Source: Blautia parvula (lineage in GTDB: Bacteria > Bacillota > Clostridia > Lachnospirales > Lachnospiraceae). Taken from it: a DNA stretch of 64,000 nt. The notes beneath the pieces are model-generated. The model was given only the letters and a program-made list of their open reading frames with translations, ran no database searches and had not been told where the DNA came from. The DNA lies in the NCBI RefSeq assembly GCF_020215665.1, contig NZ_CP084061.1, forward strand, positions 4,076,501-4,140,500, written 5' to 3'. A program made the position numbers and the translations under genes. How positions within the stretch are numbered: position 1 is the first letter of the stretch; every line of letters starts with the position of its first letter. Shown one piece after another: positions 62,716-64,000 of the stretch.

Positions 62716-63972
62716 TTAGAAATCCATATGTACTGCGCCTGTCTGGCGAATCTGCATTACATAAATATTTTCTTTACCCATGTATGGTGTCATGTATTCT
62801 ACATAATCTGCTGTCATATCTTTAGGAAGCACTGCTGCGATCACACCGGCAAATCCACCGCCGTGGACTCTGCAGTAACCTCTTCCGGCCTCTTCGATGA
62901 ACATTTCTGTCAGAGCCAGGGCTACCGGAACCGCCTGTTCTGTCTCATCCTTAGTTGCAAAACAGTTCTGCAGCCATTTCCAAGAACTATTACCTGATTT
63001 TGTGATGCACTGTAAAAAGGTATCGTAATCCTTTTCTTTGATCGCTTTCACTGCAGCATCCACACGGTTCTGCTCCGCGAAGAAATGCAGTGCGCGCATA
63101 ACAGCTCTGTCTCCGGCTTCTTTTCTGACTTTGTTCAGATTCTGCATAAACTCTTTTTCATCCACATCGGCAAGCACTTCTTTGCCCATAACCTGTGCTG
63201 CTTTTTTCATTTCGATGGGGACAGAGGAATACTCTGCACTTAAATCCGCATGGCCTTTTCCTGTATTTACAATGATCAGGTCATATCCAAGCTGGTCATA
63301 TCCGAAATCCAGCTTCTCTACTTTCGGCATTTCCTCTTTGAAATCAATGGTGATCACACCGCCCACTGCACATGCCATCTGATCCAGCAGACCGGACTGT
63401 TTTTCCCAGTATTCATGCTCTGCGTACTGGCCGATCTTAGCGTATTCAACATAATCTATTTTTCCGTCATTGCTGAAATAATCAACGATGGCACAGATAA
63501 GCATTTCAAATGATGCGGAGGAGCTTACCCCTGCTGCGCCGATAACATCTGTGGACACATATGCGTCAAAGCCTTCCACTTTATATCCCTTTTTCACAAA
63601 TCCCTCAAACATACCGATCAGCAGGGAAAGTGTTCCCTGGCATTTACAGGTTGTGTCCATATTGTCTAAATCAACGGTAATGCTCTGGTTATAATTCTCG
63701 CTGATCACGTGAACCAGTGAGGTGCCGTTCTTCCTTGCCGCAGCAATCGTATCCATAGCAATACTTCCGGTCAGCACCTTACCATGGTTGTGGTCCGTAT
63801 GGTTGCCCAGGATCTCTGTTCTTCCCGGTGATGTGAAGAAGTCAGCTTCACCTTCGCCAAATGCTTTCACAAATTCCCGGTACAGATGATTGTAGCGCTC
63901 CTGCTCCATCTGCAATTTCTCTTCACCGTAAACTGTTTTCAGAGTTGCAACTGCTTTTTCATTTTCAAACAT
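62716..63972 (-). CDS. galK: galactokinase
   Basis: A 418-residue GHMP kinase that phosphorylates galactose at C1 (Leloir pathway). The galactokinase signature GRTEILGNHTDHNHG (near residue 50) and the ATP loop GAAGVSSSASFE (near 140) are intact, with a C-terminal GGGFAGVI. It could use galactose released by the GH4 enzymes. It lies at the right edge of the window, complete, with GGGAGG before the ATG. Confidence 0.95.
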   Translation of the reverse strand: MFENEKAVATLKTVYGEEKLQMEQERYNHLYREFVKAFGEGEADFFTSPGRTEILGNHTDHNHGKVLTGSIAMDTIAAARKNGTSLVHVISENYNQSITVDLDNMDTTCKCQGTLSLLIGMFEGFVKKGYKVEGFDAYVSTDVIGAAGVSSSASFEMLICAIVDYFSNDGKIDYVEYAKIGQYAEHEYWEKQSGLLDQMACAVGGVITIDFKEEMPKVEKLDFGYDQLGYDLIIVNTGKGHADLSAEYSSVPIEMKKAAQVMGKEVLADVDEKEFMQNLNKVRKEAGDRAVMRALHFFAEQNRVDAAVKAIKEKDYDTFLQCITKSGNSSWKWLQNCFATKDETEQAVPVALALTEMFIEEAGRGYCRVHGGGFAGVIAAVLPKDMTADYVEYMTPYMGKENIYVMQIRQTGAVHMDF

Positions 63973-64000
63973 TGTAAAATACCTCCCGTTTTTCTTGACT

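Noticed and set aside
1-64000. CRISPR array, prophage or integrase/transposase gene
   Set aside because: No regularly spaced repeats, cas-like motifs, phage genes or transposase domains were seen; the MITE-like copies therefore depend on a transposase outside the window.

Overview
The window looks like a chromosomal segment of a spore-forming, Gram-positive anaerobe of the Lachnospiraceae, most likely Blautia or a close relative (inference). The reasons are gene content and style: spoVT, a SleB-type cortex/cell-wall hydrolase and a PdaA-type deacetylase (endospore former), single-protein type III pantothenate kinase, GH4 glycosidases, TRAP and CUT1-type sugar uptake, AraC/RpiR regulators, strong AGGAGG ribosome sites and moderate G+C. 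No phage, plasmid or CRISPR genes are seen. About 47 protein genes and one tRNA are supported, nearly all intact; only the first gene (dusB) is cut by the window edge.

Layout. 1-6.4 kb: housekeeping run on the minus strand (dusB, coaX, small conserved gene, birA, argF, patatin, SPFH/NfeD pair). 6.4-13.2 kb: an ABC exporter-type pair and a response regulator/histidine kinase pair, separated by a plus-strand NCS2 purine permease carrying a compact purine-riboswitch-like leader. 13.3-24.4 kb: sleB with a clear promoter flanked by GTTAC-type operator candidates, an rRNA methylase, a Ktr potassium system, pfkA, dnaE, a methyltransferase, cvfB, an acyl-ACP thioesterase and tRNA-Gln. 24.6-34.8 kb: pgi, then a seven-gene catabolic operon (hydroxyacid dehydrogenase, TRAP transporter, FGGY kinase, DhnA-type aldolase, zinc dehydrogenase) with an upstream RpiR regulator and a readable promoter/operator. 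34.9-40.4 kb: soluble hybrid sensor kinase, VanY-like peptidase, pncB, spoVT. 40.5-45.2 kb: a lic-like choline uptake/activation locus with an HTH-cytidylyltransferase-kinase fusion, and a HAD protein. 45.4-57.1 kb: patB, a small conserved gene, melA-type GH4, two AraC regulators, and an ABC sugar operon with two oxidoreductases whose promoter carries AraC-like direct repeats. 57.8-64 kb: Rpn-like nuclease, pdaA, a second GH4 of the CHG type, AraC regulator, galK.

The most unusual thing read directly from the DNA is a dispersed family of small intergenic elements (six members, 29-153 bp) with GTTACTGTTCAC/GTAACTGTTCAG-type terminal inverted repeats. Five of the six are flanked by 8-bp direct repeats that are identical or differ by one transition. 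The longer ones keep shared linkers but carry hairpins whose arms differ in sequence while still pairing. They behave like a non-autonomous MITE family with structured RNA potential. Other leads are the TRAP/kinase/aldolase operon (substrate unknown), the lic-like fusion locus with a vestigial kinase tail on its second cytidylyltransferase, and the purine riboswitch that seems to lack its P2 stem.

Starts were chosen from ribosome-binding sites where several were possible. Family names come from motifs recognised by eye; no database search was run.
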